DNA of 64,000 bases from Saccharomycodes ludwigii (taxonomy: Eukaryota > Ascomycota > Saccharomycetes > Saccharomycodales > Saccharomycodaceae). The position numbers and the translations under genes were made by a program. The stretch lies in NCBI RefSeq assembly GCF_020623625.1, contig NC_060205.1:1109501-1173500 (forward strand). Reading direction: 5' to 3'. The notes beneath the pieces were generated by a model that was not told the origin of the DNA, made no database searches, and saw only the letters and a list, made by a program, of their open reading frames with translations. This document shows, piece by piece, positions 51,401 through 60,806 of the stretch; the stretch's first letter is position 1; the number at the start of each line of letters is the position of its first letter.

Positions 51401-54239
51401 ATGGGGGATGTTCAGGAATTATCCAAGGGGGATGCAACAGAATCTTTTCCTTATGAATTGAGGTTTTCTTGGTTGGGTCTAGCATCGAGTCCATCTGTTT
51501 TTTGGTCATATGGCTCAACCCTTTGGTTTTTTTGTCTCCCTTACGTTTGTAAATCTTTCTTCCCAACTCATCTAAAAAGCCATCCTTTTTCATTTGCTCC
51601 CGTTTTGCGATTTCTTCATCGTTATATCTCCTATACGGTTTTTTCGGTTCGCCATTTTTTTTCAGCTTTAAATAAACTGGATAAGGTGGTCCTTTGGCCA
51701 CAATTTCCTCCAAATTTGTTTCGATTCTTGTTTTCTCCTTTTTTAATAACTCTCTACGTTGCCTTCTGGTTTCACGTTCTTTGGCTCTCAACAAGTTGCG
51801 TTTTTCTCTTTCCTCAACTCTCCACTTAGTTAGTTTTTTACTCGATATATGTGCCACTTCCTTAGCACATTTGTGATAGCATTTTTTTAGTTTTTTCCGC
51901 TCTTCTTCAGCAGTTACAACTTTAGGTACATTTTCCTGAAGCCTAATAAAATCAGTACCAAGCAAAGTAGACTTATTCTTCTTTCTACTAGTTCTGTAAT
52001 CTTTTTTCTTCTTTGTTTTCGATGGAACTGAAATTGTAGCATTCTCTCCAAGATTTTCGATCGATTTAGTTTTGCCATGTTCTGAAAGGATATTTTGTAG
52101 ATCTGTATCGATAACTGATGCATACATATCCATAGTTGGCATGTCGTTTGGCATAGAAGATGTAATTGTAGCCGGCGGTACATAAGGTATAATTCTGTTT
52201 TCCACTTGCATGTCAACTGTTTCTTTCGATTGAAGATCAGTTTTTTTTCCAGAATCCTTTTCCTTCGTGCCTTTTGTCTTTGTTGTGTCAATATCACTCA
52301 AAATCCATTCACCGGATAGACCCTTATTGTTTTTAGAATTATCGTTAAGCTGTTTACCTTTCTTTTCTTTTGTTGTTTTCGTAGACGTTTTTTTCTTATC
52401 AATTGTAAATGAGTCTCCATGAGGCCTAAAATATTGCGATAAACTACTAACAGGATGATATGGAATTTGTCTAGGAATTAAAGCAGGCTTATTGATGTTT
52501 ACAACATTAGTGTCAGTGGATGTTGACTTAATATCATTCTCCTTTTTACCACTTAATATACTTTTTCTTTTTTGATAATTAGAATGTAAGCTTATAGAAG
52601 TAGTCATTGGAATTAGGGGGATTTTCTTTAACAATTTTGCATTGGCTTTCTTCTTTAATGCAGCTGCCTCTTTTTCTTTATTTGTCATGGTAGAATCCAA
52701 AATACCAGAAATGTTAATTCCCAATTCGTTTGGAATCTGTTTTGTCTTTTTCTTCCCAGTTTTTTTATTTTTAGTTTTAGTAGTGGGTTTTTCTAAAGTT
52801 GAAACTTTTGTCACCGGTGTTGGTATCTTTGTTGCTACGGTAGCAGAAGATGAAGAAGAATCTTTAAATGCCAATTTCATTGCATCCTGCATGATTTGGC
52901 CAATATCAAAATCAGTTTCTTGAGTAGAAACGGATCCTTTTCTTTTATTAGAAGTCTTTTTAGACTTGCTGCCAATATTTTTTGGCTCTTTCCTTTTCTT
53001 TTTTTCCTTTAAACTATCTGAACTCTCAATAGTAGATTTTTTTCGAGAAACTTTTTTTTTGGTAGTGGGCATATCCTGCAAAGTACTATTGACAACACTA
53101 TGAATAATATCCTGTAGTTGTTTAGAAAATAGGTCATCACCGCCTAATATATCATCTGTTGAGACCATTTCAGAATTTACCTTTTTGGGAGTTTCCTTTT
53201 TCTTTGATTTCCTTGAAGCCTTAGAAGCTGTCTCTTTCTTTTTTTGTTTCTTCGGTAGAGCAGATACATTTTCATCAGTGAGTCCTGCGGAAGTTTTATT
53301 TGTCTTGGAATATTTCTTTACAGGGGCTGTTTCTGTTGTATTGCTATTAGTATCCTCCGTCTGCATTATTTGACTTTCAAATGCTTTTAAAGTGGCAGCC
53401 ACTAGGTCTTGAGTATCAGTAAGATCATTTACATCATTGCTGACTTCTTTCTCTGTTTTGCTTTTTTGTTGCTGAACTGTAGCGACATCTTCTTTACTTT
53501 TTGGTTTTCTGCTTTTGGCCTTTTTCTGTGTTTCACTGTTTTTACTCTTTTTCTTGGATTTTTTCTTTTTATTTTTACCATTTTTTCCTGTTTCTATGCT
53601 ATTGAAATTCGAATGTTCAAGGTCGTTCTTCTTAGTATTTTGAGGTTCGTTGACTCTTTCTTGTTGTTCCATATTTCTTAATGAGGATAAAATGGCATTT
53701 CCAAAAATAACATCTTCATCATCAACAAAATCGTTTATAGTATCAAAACGAGTAGTATGTTCATTGCTACTGTTTTTGGTATTCTGTGTAGTTTCTTCAT
53801 TCTCGTGCTGGTGTTGCAATAATCCTTGTTGTAATATATGTGCCCATTCCTGTTCTTGATTTTCATTTTGTACGGGATTGCTCTCATCGTGGTTGTTATT
53901 GTCGGTCCTATCACTTGTAGAAACAGATTCTATATTTTCATTATGAGTATCAACGTTCATATCAACATCATGAGTATCACTATTTTCGTGCTGAATAGTC
54001 TGCATGGCATGGCTCACTATGGAGGCTAATTCTAAAACATCGTCATTGCCACCGATCTGTTTAGTATTTTTTTTTATATCATTTTGTTTAAGATTTTCAT
54101 TGATAATCTCATTATTATGTTTCTGGAGAGTATTTTGTTTATCATTATCACTCAACAGTAGATTTTCTACTAACGCGTTGATATTTAGTTCTTCATCAGC
54201 ATTTTGCTGATCTTTATTTGTTTGTTCCAAATCTGACAT
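48441..54239 (-). CDS. SPP41: Spp41-like nuclear protein, very long and charged
   Basis: 1932 residues from the ATG at 54237-54239 (S. cerevisiae Spp41, YDR464W, 1435). Spp41 was found as a negative regulator of the splicing genes PRP3 and PRP4; its molecular role is not settled. The protein is mostly Lys/Glu/Asn/Thr-rich and disordered. An N-terminal segment (DVLELASIVSHAMQTIQ) and recurring LVAATLKAFESQ / IMQDAMKLAFKDS-like helices are probably conserved short motifs. The central, best-preserved block spans roughly residues 790-1090, with YHKCAKEVAHISSKKLTKWR, KERETRRQRRELLKKEKTR and YPVYLKLKKNGEPKKPYRRY. A basic C-terminal part includes an AT-hook-like RRGRPRKIK. Position between RMT2 and STP1/STP2 matches YDR464W. 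Confidence 0.85.
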   Translation of the reverse strand: MSDLEQTNKDQQNADEELNINALVENLLLSDNDKQNTLQKHNNEIINENLKQNDIKKNTKQIGGNDDVLELASIVSHAMQTIQHENSDTHDVDMNVDTHNENIESVSTSDRTDNNNHDESNPVQNENQEQEWAHILQQGLLQHQHENEETTQNTKNSSNEHTTRFDTINDFVDDEDVIFGNAILSSLRNMEQQERVNEPQNTKKNDLEHSNFNSIETGKNGKNKKKKSKKKSKNSETQKKAKSRKPKSKEDVATVQQQKSKTEKEVSNDVNDLTDTQDLVAATLKAFESQIMQTEDTNSNTTETAPVKKYSKTNKTSAGLTDENVSALPKKQKKKETASKASRKSKKKETPKKVNSEMVSTDDILGGDDLFSKQLQDIIHSVVNSTLQDMPTTKKKVSRKKSTIESSDSLKEKKKRKEPKNIGSKSKKTSNKRKGSVSTQETDFDIGQIMQDAMKLAFKDSSSSSATVATKIPTPVTKVSTLEKPTTKTKNKKTGKKKTKQIPNELGINISGILDSTMTNKEKEAAALKKKANAKLLKKIPLIPMTTSISLHSNYQKRKSILSGKKENDIKSTSTDTNVVNINKPALIPRQIPYHPVSSLSQYFRPHGDSFTIDKKKTSTKTTKEKKGKQLNDNSKNNKGLSGEWILSDIDTTKTKGTKEKDSGKKTDLQSKETVDMQVENRIIPYVPPATITSSMPNDMPTMDMYASVIDTDLQNILSEHGKTKSIENLGENATISVPSKTKKKKDYRTSRKKNKSTLLGTDFIRLQENVPKVVTAEEERKKLKKCYHKCAKEVAHISSKKLTKWRVEEREKRNLLRAKERETRRQRRELLKKEKTRIETNLEEIVAKGPPYPVYLKLKKNGEPKKPYRRYNDEEIAKREQMKKDGFLDELGRKIYKRKGDKKTKGLSHMTKKQMDSMLDPTKKTSIHKEKILLHPPWIIPEHPPYALPMVKRNVKLVVSRPKTAQESHVKSSKKTKRTSNDDTSKKLAKKYNIPKKMTYAAIQSISSLLPLLSMLPPEMTPVANALKTVIAARAAVAIAKTQKDKAIVNNQISNIIKQAKTTIVKVLAEQQLKKQKMKKSQQVGREENQDQNQQDDDAAELNNISNNAIVVSNFAPSSLTGLSSNVLLSTNSRLNLNGLKKLELKKKKKRKRLDISKSEDQQTALNAEPGKIVDDNLELKHGKVVLQVTAENSVTDSSVGVLQSNANQEDEFVTKSTINKDNDNDIDKFDKAFIEVPTDPLLIAESNKDIMEPTSDNDIAEVENNKDDNSSKDITENNYNAVIEDQNEAINGSYDNLKDTDDADKIEIFNTTVQGDFSGDTGHKQVVNKENEALIEKGKDKETTSVDNHTDTDLVNRTTNETKKLQLSLDETNGIDTLLLPSDETTNKNESTVKEDDNQGFIKEEKISHLVTAIFQRITEPLEKHLEKEKEEINTRKRKIPLRSQNKINMDDVVIPTRQHDFIPARKKRRLTSISMIEDDKESIGNFIEIQNDNTNMESKVSMTSNNYDHLSENHLIKMERDNIKGIEVLDGDRSNDGHVQKIIKTESRPKLSTTAIYRIKQEQRNMKFFNFKVVLPKKRIDGSPLKRIPIFNRLKGKLSDKEIAILKREVTTERKRRWRMDKAIKMQKGLSETHSSNKTGIVVENSRSANDIHTGTTPDSVGNNTADDAKGKYCEQKDISDDDKSKENNGEDASLKIVDPIILEDSKKNEGDTNCVSNTTRDNGLEGKEIRDTAPALNITKSKGTKNTSSKVTKQVYEGITAVSDEEVLSLVCFLYNREDVVKQVVKEVEEEAKIPSASGAKSKKRIKVEKEGEQVSKKIKISRRGRPRKIKIEDVNSTNDASSENKSTDLKQDFASITSDLSKEKEQSDENQDDNVNSSSNVTDKQQAIHPSDAQSASGASSTISSNISASPTPLRLNKRIFARPSYT

Positions 54240-54814
54240 TTTTTTTTTTTTTTGTCTGTAGATTTAGACGGTATGGAACAATAATAAAGCAAATCCAGCA
54301 ATAAGACCAGTTAAAAATGAGCTTTTCCTTTTGAATAATTTAATTATTGATTTAATACTATTTCAGTAAGATAAAAGAGATATTTTGAACGGTAGATTTT
54401 TTTTTTTTTTTTTTCTTTTTTGCTATTTATCATTTTATATATATTTTTTTTGTTTATTCATTTGCACTTATTTAACGTTCGGGTAACACTCTATGTATGA
54501 TTTTTTTTTTTTTTTTTTTTTTTTCCCTTTTTGCAATATTTTCAATTCACAAATCTTTAAGAAAAATTGTTTGTTCAAAATAAGGCAAACATATTTAAAT
54601 AAAACGCTAAAAGATATCACAACAATATATAAAAACTATAACCAAATAATACTACAACTACTAAATAAATATATAACATTAAAAAAGAAAGAGAGATAAA
54701 AAAAATACAATAAATGACCTACATATAAAAATGGAAACTTCTATAAGTAAAATAAAAAAAATGCCCAAAAAAATTAGTAAAATAAAAATCAACCAGTGAC
54801 AGAAATAGTAATTA
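54240..54814. other. Intergenic region upstream of SPP41
   Basis: SPP41 promoter and STP1/STP2 3' flank. Contains T runs (54239-54255, 54398-54415, 54499-54524) and an A-rich 3' part. No gene is seen. Confidence 0.5.
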
Positions 54815-56932
54815 TTACATATTTCCCATTGTAAAATTGTAAAATTTTCTATACTGTTCTGTTTCCCTTAAATGCCTTTCACTTAATGTTATTGTATTCA
54901 TTTGTTCTCTTAAAGTTTTATTTATGGCTATATCTTGATTTGAATTCTTATAAGTGGTCTCATTATTATTAGAAGTACCAGTAGTAATCATGGGATGTTC
55001 TCTTTGTTGTTGTAAAAATATTAAAGAACTTTGTTCAGTATCCAATGGCTCATAAATATAGTCATCTTCATAATTAGGAACATCTGTACTGACGTTATTA
55101 TCAATGCCAGTGTTACGGGCATCATTTTCAGAATAATGCTTCAAGTCACGGTTTACAATTGGCATAGAATCATTTGAGCTTAAAGATGAAGAAGTATTAA
55201 TTTTTTCTAGACCAGCATCATCAATAGGAGAATGATCTGAAACAGAATTTATATGTGGACTTGTAATAGCACTGGAGTTACTATTTTGCTCATCAATAAC
55301 AGCAGAATTAGTCTTGTTCTTGGTATATTTTCCCCCAAGTAAATTAGATTTATCAGTAACACCCAAAGCTGTTTTAACAACTCCAGTGCTCATGGTGTTA
55401 GCATTGGTAGCGGAAATACCATTAACCTTGTTATTTAAGCTTTCATTACTACTAGTAGAATTCAAGCTGACGTCACTGTTGCTAGTGACAGTGGTAGCAA
55501 TGCTAGCGTTAGGACTGGCAAGAGTAACAGCCTTCTTCTTGCGACCTCTTTTCTTTAACCTTCCAGAGCGGTCTTGGATACCTTTAAAATTATCGGACTG
55601 CAGCAAAATCTTATTATTACTTAATCTCTGAACGGGAGCCGTATGGTTTGGGGAATTTGAAATACTTTCATCGACGACAATAGCCATAGCTTCTAAAGCA
55701 TCCTTATTCAGGAAAATCTTTGGTTCAACATAACTTTCTTCACTAGAAATAAATCTGCTAACACCATTGCTAGTTTTGACCATTTTCAAAGAAGCATGTT
55801 CCCTTCTAGAATTACTATTGAAAATTTCATCCGTATCATTTTTATTTTCCGGAGAATCGGAAGTAACATTAATATGGGGTTTTCTCTTTTTTTTTCTTGA
55901 TTGGTTTTGGAAGCCCTTTGGTAATTTAGGACATTCCCCATTCTCAATATGATTTTCAGCCCATAATTCACCATTAGTGAAGAACGCACCACATAATCCA
56001 CATTTCCCAACGCTCTTGGCTCTATCTTTAGGCTTAACTCCTGGCGGATATACAAAGTGTCTTGTTTTCAAATGAGTTTTATAGGTGTCTCTTCTACTAA
56101 ACCCACCCGTGGAATGACATTTTAATTCATGAGAAGCATTAGAATCAAAGAATGGGCAGTGATAGGCTTTTTGAACAGCATGCTTCTTAATATGACGAGT
56201 TAAATAGCCTCTGATTCTAAATTCAGCATCGCAATAATGGCAAACAAATTTTTCAGTAAATGCTCCTTTATCAGATGGAGGGATATTGGTTGTTGGATTC
56301 GCAGTAGAGGTAGAAATATCTGGAGAAACGGGCGTATTAGTTGTCATAAAGTTGTTATTATTATTATTAGTGGTGGTGGTGGTAGTGGCGGTAGTAATAT
56401 TAGTATCAGTACCTTCTTGTTTGGTAATACTAGCTATGTATCTATTTAATGAACTGTCACTAGAGGAACAACCTTTGAATTCAACGACATTATTAATACC
56501 AAGATTATTATCATTTGTATCAATACAGTTGGTCGTAGACAAAGCAGGAGAAGCTAAAGTTGAAATATCCATAGAACATGGAATTGCAGTTGAATTGATG
56601 GCTAAAGAAGAATCAATATTGATAGTCTTAGGAAATAATGGACTATTATTTTTGGTATTATTATTATTATTAGGAATGTTTTCATTATTTGTAGTAGCAA
56701 TTGGTATATCAGCACTATTTTTACGTGCTTTTTGTTCGTTGTTATTGTTGGTAAGTTTGGCAGTGGCAATCTTGATATCTTTTTCCCCCTTAACTTCTTT
56801 AGTATCTTTGGATACAATGACAGTATTGGTAATATTAGTGAAAAATCTGACTATACCAACTGAAATCCTCTTAATGAAGGATTCTTTATTATTACTGTTG
56901 TCATTGGTGGTTAATAAACCTGGATTTGCCAT
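54815..56932 (-). CDS. STP1: Stp1/Stp2-like C2H2 transcription factor of amino-acid sensing
   Basis: 705 residues from the ATG at 56930-56932; upstream codons in frame lack an ATG. Stp1 and Stp2 are latent factors cleaved by Ssy5 after the SPS sensor detects amino acids; they then induce permease genes. The N-terminal helix (SFIKRISVGIVRFFTNI, about residues 20-36) fits the anchoring/degradation region I. Three zinc fingers lie at about 225-330: FVCHYCDAEFRIRGYLTRHIKKH, the long-spaced second finger ending FSRRDTYKTHLKTRH, and the variant third (KCGLCGAFFTNGELWAENHI, then a Cys). The C-terminal half is Ser/Asn-rich. It sits between SPP41 (YDR464W) and the MRPL28 side, matching STP1 (YDR463W); the ERG11 side matches STP2 (YHR006W). 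It is probably the single ancestor of both. Confidence 0.9.
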   Translation of the reverse strand: MANPGLLTTNDNSNNKESFIKRISVGIVRFFTNITNTVIVSKDTKEVKGEKDIKIATAKLTNNNNEQKARKNSADIPIATTNNENIPNNNNNTKNNSPLFPKTINIDSSLAINSTAIPCSMDISTLASPALSTTNCIDTNDNNLGINNVVEFKGCSSSDSSLNRYIASITKQEGTDTNITTATTTTTTNNNNNNFMTTNTPVSPDISTSTANPTTNIPPSDKGAFTEKFVCHYCDAEFRIRGYLTRHIKKHAVQKAYHCPFFDSNASHELKCHSTGGFSRRDTYKTHLKTRHFVYPPGVKPKDRAKSVGKCGLCGAFFTNGELWAENHIENGECPKLPKGFQNQSRKKKRKPHINVTSDSPENKNDTDEIFNSNSRREHASLKMVKTSNGVSRFISSEESYVEPKIFLNKDALEAMAIVVDESISNSPNHTAPVQRLSNNKILLQSDNFKGIQDRSGRLKKRGRKKKAVTLASPNASIATTVTSNSDVSLNSTSSNESLNNKVNGISATNANTMSTGVVKTALGVTDKSNLLGGKYTKNKTNSAVIDEQNSNSSAITSPHINSVSDHSPIDDAGLEKINTSSSLSSNDSMPIVNRDLKHYSENDARNTGIDNNVSTDVPNYEDDYIYEPLDTEQSSLIFLQQQREHPMITTGTSNNNETTYKNSNQDIAINKTLREQMNTITLSERHLRETEQYRKFYNFTMGNM

Positions 56933-57976
56933 TTTATAAAGTGTGGGTTTTATTTTATTGTTTGGACAGTTGGGCAATCTGTATTATTGGTAACACTTTT
57001 ATATTCTGATGCGTGTATAGATCTTTATGTTTTGCTACTGAGTAAAATTTGGGTTTTTATTATTTGATTTAAAAATTAAAAGTTTCAGAGTAAAGGAAGT
57101 TGGATAGGAATTTTTTTTTTTTTTTTTTAGTTTTGTTTTTAGTTTTGTTTTTAGTTTTGTTTTTAGTTTTGTTTTTAGTTTTGTTTTTAGTTTTGTTTTT
57201 ATCTTTTTAACTAATCTCAAATGATTATACTTGGAAAGTGAATCATTTATGAGCAACAGGGACAAGAAAAAAAGAAAGAGAATAAAAAAGAAGGAAAAAA
57301 AGAAAAAGAAGAAAAAGAAAGAGAGAAAAAAAAGAGAAAAAAGAAAAAAGAAAAAACATGAAAAAAGAAAGAGAAAAAAAACAAAAAATAAAAAAAGTCA
57401 TAAATTTAAAAAAAAATGGAAGAAAGGAGAAAGTTTTAATCATATATATTTTTTGCAATCTGCCGCTGCCACTGCCACTAACACAGCAATTTGTTTGATT
57501 AAAAATATGCAGAATTAAAATTAAATAAATAAATAAAATCGTATAAAACAACATATTCATTTTTATTTCTTTTTTCTTTTTTCTTTTTTCTTTTAGTTGT
57601 GTCTTCTGCGTCTTTTTCTGTGCACTTTATCGCTATCTCAATTAAATACCTGCAATAATAAAATGTTATTTTTGTCTCTTTTTTTTTTCCCTCTTTTTTA
57701 AACATTATCGTAATTTATCCGAGTGAATGATTATGCTAGATCCAAAAAGTCATTTAATAGCGCATATTTCATTTATAATATATTCACATTCTGTAATCTC
57801 GTATTAGTAAAAATAAAATAAAATAGAGAAATTGTTAAAATCATTCAATGGTAAAACATTAACTTGAATCAAAAAAAAAATACCATCTCGTCTAAAAAAC
57901 CTATGATTAAAAAGTTAAAGAAAAAAAGAAAAAAAAAAAAAAATATATATAATCACCAATAGTAAAAAAAAAAAAT
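56933..57976. promoter_or_regulatory. Intergenic region upstream of STP1/STP2
   Basis: About 1 kb comprising the STP promoter and the YMD8-like 3' flank. It holds a 12-bp tandem repeat (57129-57200) and a long purine tract of A and G (57261-57420). Mixed AT-rich DNA follows. The frames over the repeat and purine tract are low-complexity and not called. Confidence 0.5.
57129..57200. repeat. 12-bp tandem repeat, six perfect copies
   Basis: The unit AGTTTTGTTTTT is repeated from 57129, 57141, 57153, 57165, 57177 and 57189 without mismatch, directly after a T run. It is a pyrimidine/G minisatellite about 270 bp upstream of the STP start. Confidence 0.93.
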
Positions 57977-59650
57977 TTAGACACCCCCATCATCCATAAA
58001 GACCTCTCTTGTGTTATTCATCGCTATTCCCCGCGCTGATGAAATTAATTCAACCTCCTCATTATATAACGGTTCATTATATATTTCATAATTACCATCA
58101 TCATCATTGTCACTGCTATTAATGGTATCAACAGTGTTTTTAGTCTCTGTATATCTATACCAATTATAATAACATAAATCCCCGAGTACAATAAACATTC
58201 CTAACCAATTGTATAAACCGTTTAAGTGTTCATCTAACAAAATCATCGATATTAATATAGTTAGTAGTTCTTTCAAAATACCCGCGATACTCAATGTTAA
58301 AACATAAGCAATTTGTAATATTCCAAACTCACAAATTGTCATAAAAAATACTTGGATTCCAGGGAACGCCAACATTATACAACCTTTAATAAAATGCCTT
58401 AAAGTCAACTTCCCAGTATTTAATGTAAACAATATTTCACATATTTTGTGGAAATCAGGTGTTTCAAATAATAAAGATGTAATTATTAATGTTCCACCCA
58501 TTATAGGTGCTAATCTGTATATTGTGAAAATGGGGTTTTCCTTCTTATCTCTTTTAGTAATCTTGGTGGCAGTAGTATTAGTAGTGGAGGAAGAAGAAGA
58601 AGAAGAGGGAGAAGAAGAAGAAGAAGAAGAAAAAGAAACGGCCTTTAATGCATCTCTTTTTTTCAAAATGATTTGTGTATAGACCCACCTTAAACCACTC
58701 AACATAGAACTTAATAAAACTAAGAAAACACCAATCGTAAATCCATCATTAGTGTCTGTCAGATTATCAGGTTTAAAAGCCATTAATACAACCCCTAGAA
58801 ACATTAGAAGTACAACAGTACCTAATTTCCAGTGAAATTTTTCCACCCCAGTTAAACAACCTATGATTAATACAAAGGCAATAGAGCTACTCTTAACAAT
58901 AGTATAGATGGTTAAAGGAACATATTTAAAACTTAAATTACCAAAACCTATGTCTCCTGCGCTAGCAAGTGCTGTAGGTACAAGGTATTTAAAATAATGG
59001 CCCCATGTTATATTACTAGTAACAATATGACGATCATCTTCTTGTGCCATATACGGTGATTCTTCGTCTTCAAGTATCTCTTCTGTAATAGCACTTTTAT
59101 TAGCATTGGTGTCTTTCTGTAATGCTTCTTTATCCTCTTTTTCAACTTTAATGATTGTGGTTTGTATGCTCTGCGGGTTGTTCATTTCATTATTACCAAC
59201 GTTGTTGTTATTGTTATTGCTATTGTTATTGTTATTGTTATTGTTGCTGGTAGTGGCAGTATTATTACTATTAGAATAATTGGTAACATTGGTAAATCTG
59301 TTATTACCTTTAATACTCATATTAGCATCTAAATTATTGTTCCTTAATGCAAAACTATTGACTGAATTTCTATTTCTGTACTTTTTATTATACCATACAT
59401 TAATATACAGCCAACTAAACCCCCATAATAAAAATTGATGGATACTAGTAATAAAAATAGGATACGGTAATTTCAACCCTTTTTCCGGATCAAACATCCA
59501 CTTATTATATAATGATAAAGAAATTGAACAAAAGTACCATCCTGCTATTAATGATAATAACTTTCTGTGTCTAGAGATGATACTAAAAGGAGTGAAAGAG
59601 GCTTTAGATACCATAGGTTGTTGAGAATTAACTGGTGCTATTATTGTCAT
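57977..59650 (-). CDS. YMD8: Ymd8-like nucleotide-sugar / triose-phosphate-type transporter
   Basis: 557 residues from the ATG at 59648-59650; nine upstream codons in frame lack an ATG. It is a drug/metabolite-transporter-fold membrane protein of the TPT family, with about ten hydrophobic segments. The first is SLIAGWYFCSISLSLYNKWMF, the family's usual opening with the NKW motif, then PYPIFITSIHQFLLWGFSWL. VALASAGDIGFGNLSFKYVPLTIYTIVKSSSIAFVLI-type segments are diagnostic of the family. An Asn-rich loop (about residues 110-160) and a Ser run (about 345-365) lengthen it beyond S. cerevisiae Ymd8 (YML038C, 442). Ymd8 localises to Golgi/COPI vesicles and its substrate is unknown. It does not belong to the YDR/YHR/YOR tracks. 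Confidence 0.82.
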   Translation of the reverse strand: MTIIAPVNSQQPMVSKASFTPFSIISRHRKLLSLIAGWYFCSISLSLYNKWMFDPEKGLKLPYPIFITSIHQFLLWGFSWLYINVWYNKKYRNRNSVNSFALRNNNLDANMSIKGNNRFTNVTNYSNSNNTATTSNNNNNNNNSNNNNNNVGNNEMNNPQSIQTTIIKVEKEDKEALQKDTNANKSAITEEILEDEESPYMAQEDDRHIVTSNITWGHYFKYLVPTALASAGDIGFGNLSFKYVPLTIYTIVKSSSIAFVLIIGCLTGVEKFHWKLGTVVLLMFLGVVLMAFKPDNLTDTNDGFTIGVFLVLLSSMLSGLRWVYTQIILKKRDALKAVSFSSSSSSSPSSSSSSSTTNTTATKITKRDKKENPIFTIYRLAPIMGGTLIITSLLFETPDFHKICEILFTLNTGKLTLRHFIKGCIMLAFPGIQVFFMTICEFGILQIAYVLTLSIAGILKELLTILISMILLDEHLNGLYNWLGMFIVLGDLCYYNWYRYTETKNTVDTINSSDNDDDGNYEIYNEPLYNEEVELISSARGIAMNNTREVFMDDGGV

Positions 59651-60293
59651 GACGTTATGTACACAACCAGATATCACTTTAATAATAATGAAGGTGTTGT
59701 CTCTATTAATTATCAGTACTTTTCTTTAAATATATATTTTTCTCTTTAAGTACACACATTAGGATTTTGAATATTGATGTGCGTATATAAAGCAATATAA
59801 TCTTATATGGGAAAGGAAGAAAGGAAAAAAAAAAAAGGAAGGAAGAGAAAGACAAAGAGAAAAATAAAAACGGAAGAAAAATGTAAACAAAAAAAAAAAA
59901 GCCCTTTAGCAATAAATATATTTTTTTTTTTTTTTTGGCGCTTATCAATTTTCCGGGTACCGGGTTAAAAAAAAAAATAAAACGTATATATATAAATACC
60001 CTAATTAAGCCCTTTTGAGTTATTTTTCGTAGATCCAGAAACATACCAATTATTTGTACTATTTGCATTATTCTTTTTTCGTATGCATTCCGCATTTGTA
60101 TCGGACTCCTGGACTAAAGGTAATCCTTAAACACTAGACAAAAATAACGAATAAATATCACTGAAATTTCTATTTCTGAAAAGAAGAAAAATTAAAAAAA
60201 AGTATTATATACAAGGTCTTACTTTCGGTATAATAAATAATAACATATATAAATTGTACGGCACCATATAGCATTATTTACGGATAAAAGCAT
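59651..60293. other. Intergenic region upstream of the YMD8-like gene
   Basis: Includes an A/G-rich block (59810-59900), a T run (59922-59935) and a CCGGGTACCGGGTTA stretch at 59952-59966 that stands out in AT-rich DNA and contains a near match to a Reb1-type CCGGGTAA. No gene is seen. Confidence 0.45.
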
Positions 60294-60806
60294 CTATTTC
60301 TTATCATTAGATACTTCCGGTTTATAATCATAATACCAAATATTGGATGGCGGATAATCGGTTGGAACTCTAATTTCTAGTGGAAATCTTTTCTTTTTGC
60401 TAGCGTTAGATTCATCACCCTCATTAGCTAATGCATAAAGCTCTGGATCTATCTCTTGTAATAATTCCATAGCTTCGTTCATGGCTTCATATTGCAATTC
60501 TAGCCTATTAGCTCTTTCTTCACGTAGAGATTTTTGGTATTCACTCCAACACGTTTGGATAGTTTGATGCTTAATTAAATCTTCGTTGCATAATTTTAAT
60601 AGTTTGGGTTGTTTTCTAGAGGCACTTAGTACAGATAATTGAGTAACTGCTCTTTGGGCAGCTGGAGATAATGTAGATGTTTTCTTTTTGCTAGAAGTTC
60701 TTTTACCTCTGATAAACGTGGTACTGGTGGTAGAAATAGCGGTATTAGTGCCCAATGCCTTAGCTGGTGATAATAATAGTAATTTATTTATTTTTCTTGA
60801 CGACAT
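60294..60806 (-). CDS. MRPL28: Mrpl28, mitochondrial large-subunit ribosomal protein mL40
   Basis: 170 residues from the ATG at 60804-60806 (S. cerevisiae Mrpl28, YDR462W, 147). It is a mitochondrial 54S subunit protein. The N-terminus is basic and Ser/Thr-rich, suited to import ([15 protein letters not shown]). The conserved body has [37 protein letters not shown] and the C-terminal [20 protein letters not shown], typical of the family. It lies beyond the STP gene as YDR462W lies beyond YDR463W, but with the YMD8-like gene in between. Confidence 0.9.
   Translation of the reverse strand: MSSRKINKLLLLSPAKALGTNTAISTTSTTFIRGKRTSSKKKTSTLSPAAQRAVTQLSVLSASRKQPKLLKLCNEDLIKHQTIQTCWSEYQKSLREERANRLELQYEAMNEAMELLQEIDPELYALANEGDESNASKKKRFPLEIRVPTDYPPSNIWYYDYKPEVSNDKK

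Noticed and set aside
57231-57518. Lys/Arg-rich plus-strand frame over the purine tract
   Set aside because: It is a translation of an A/G-only tract with no conserved content.
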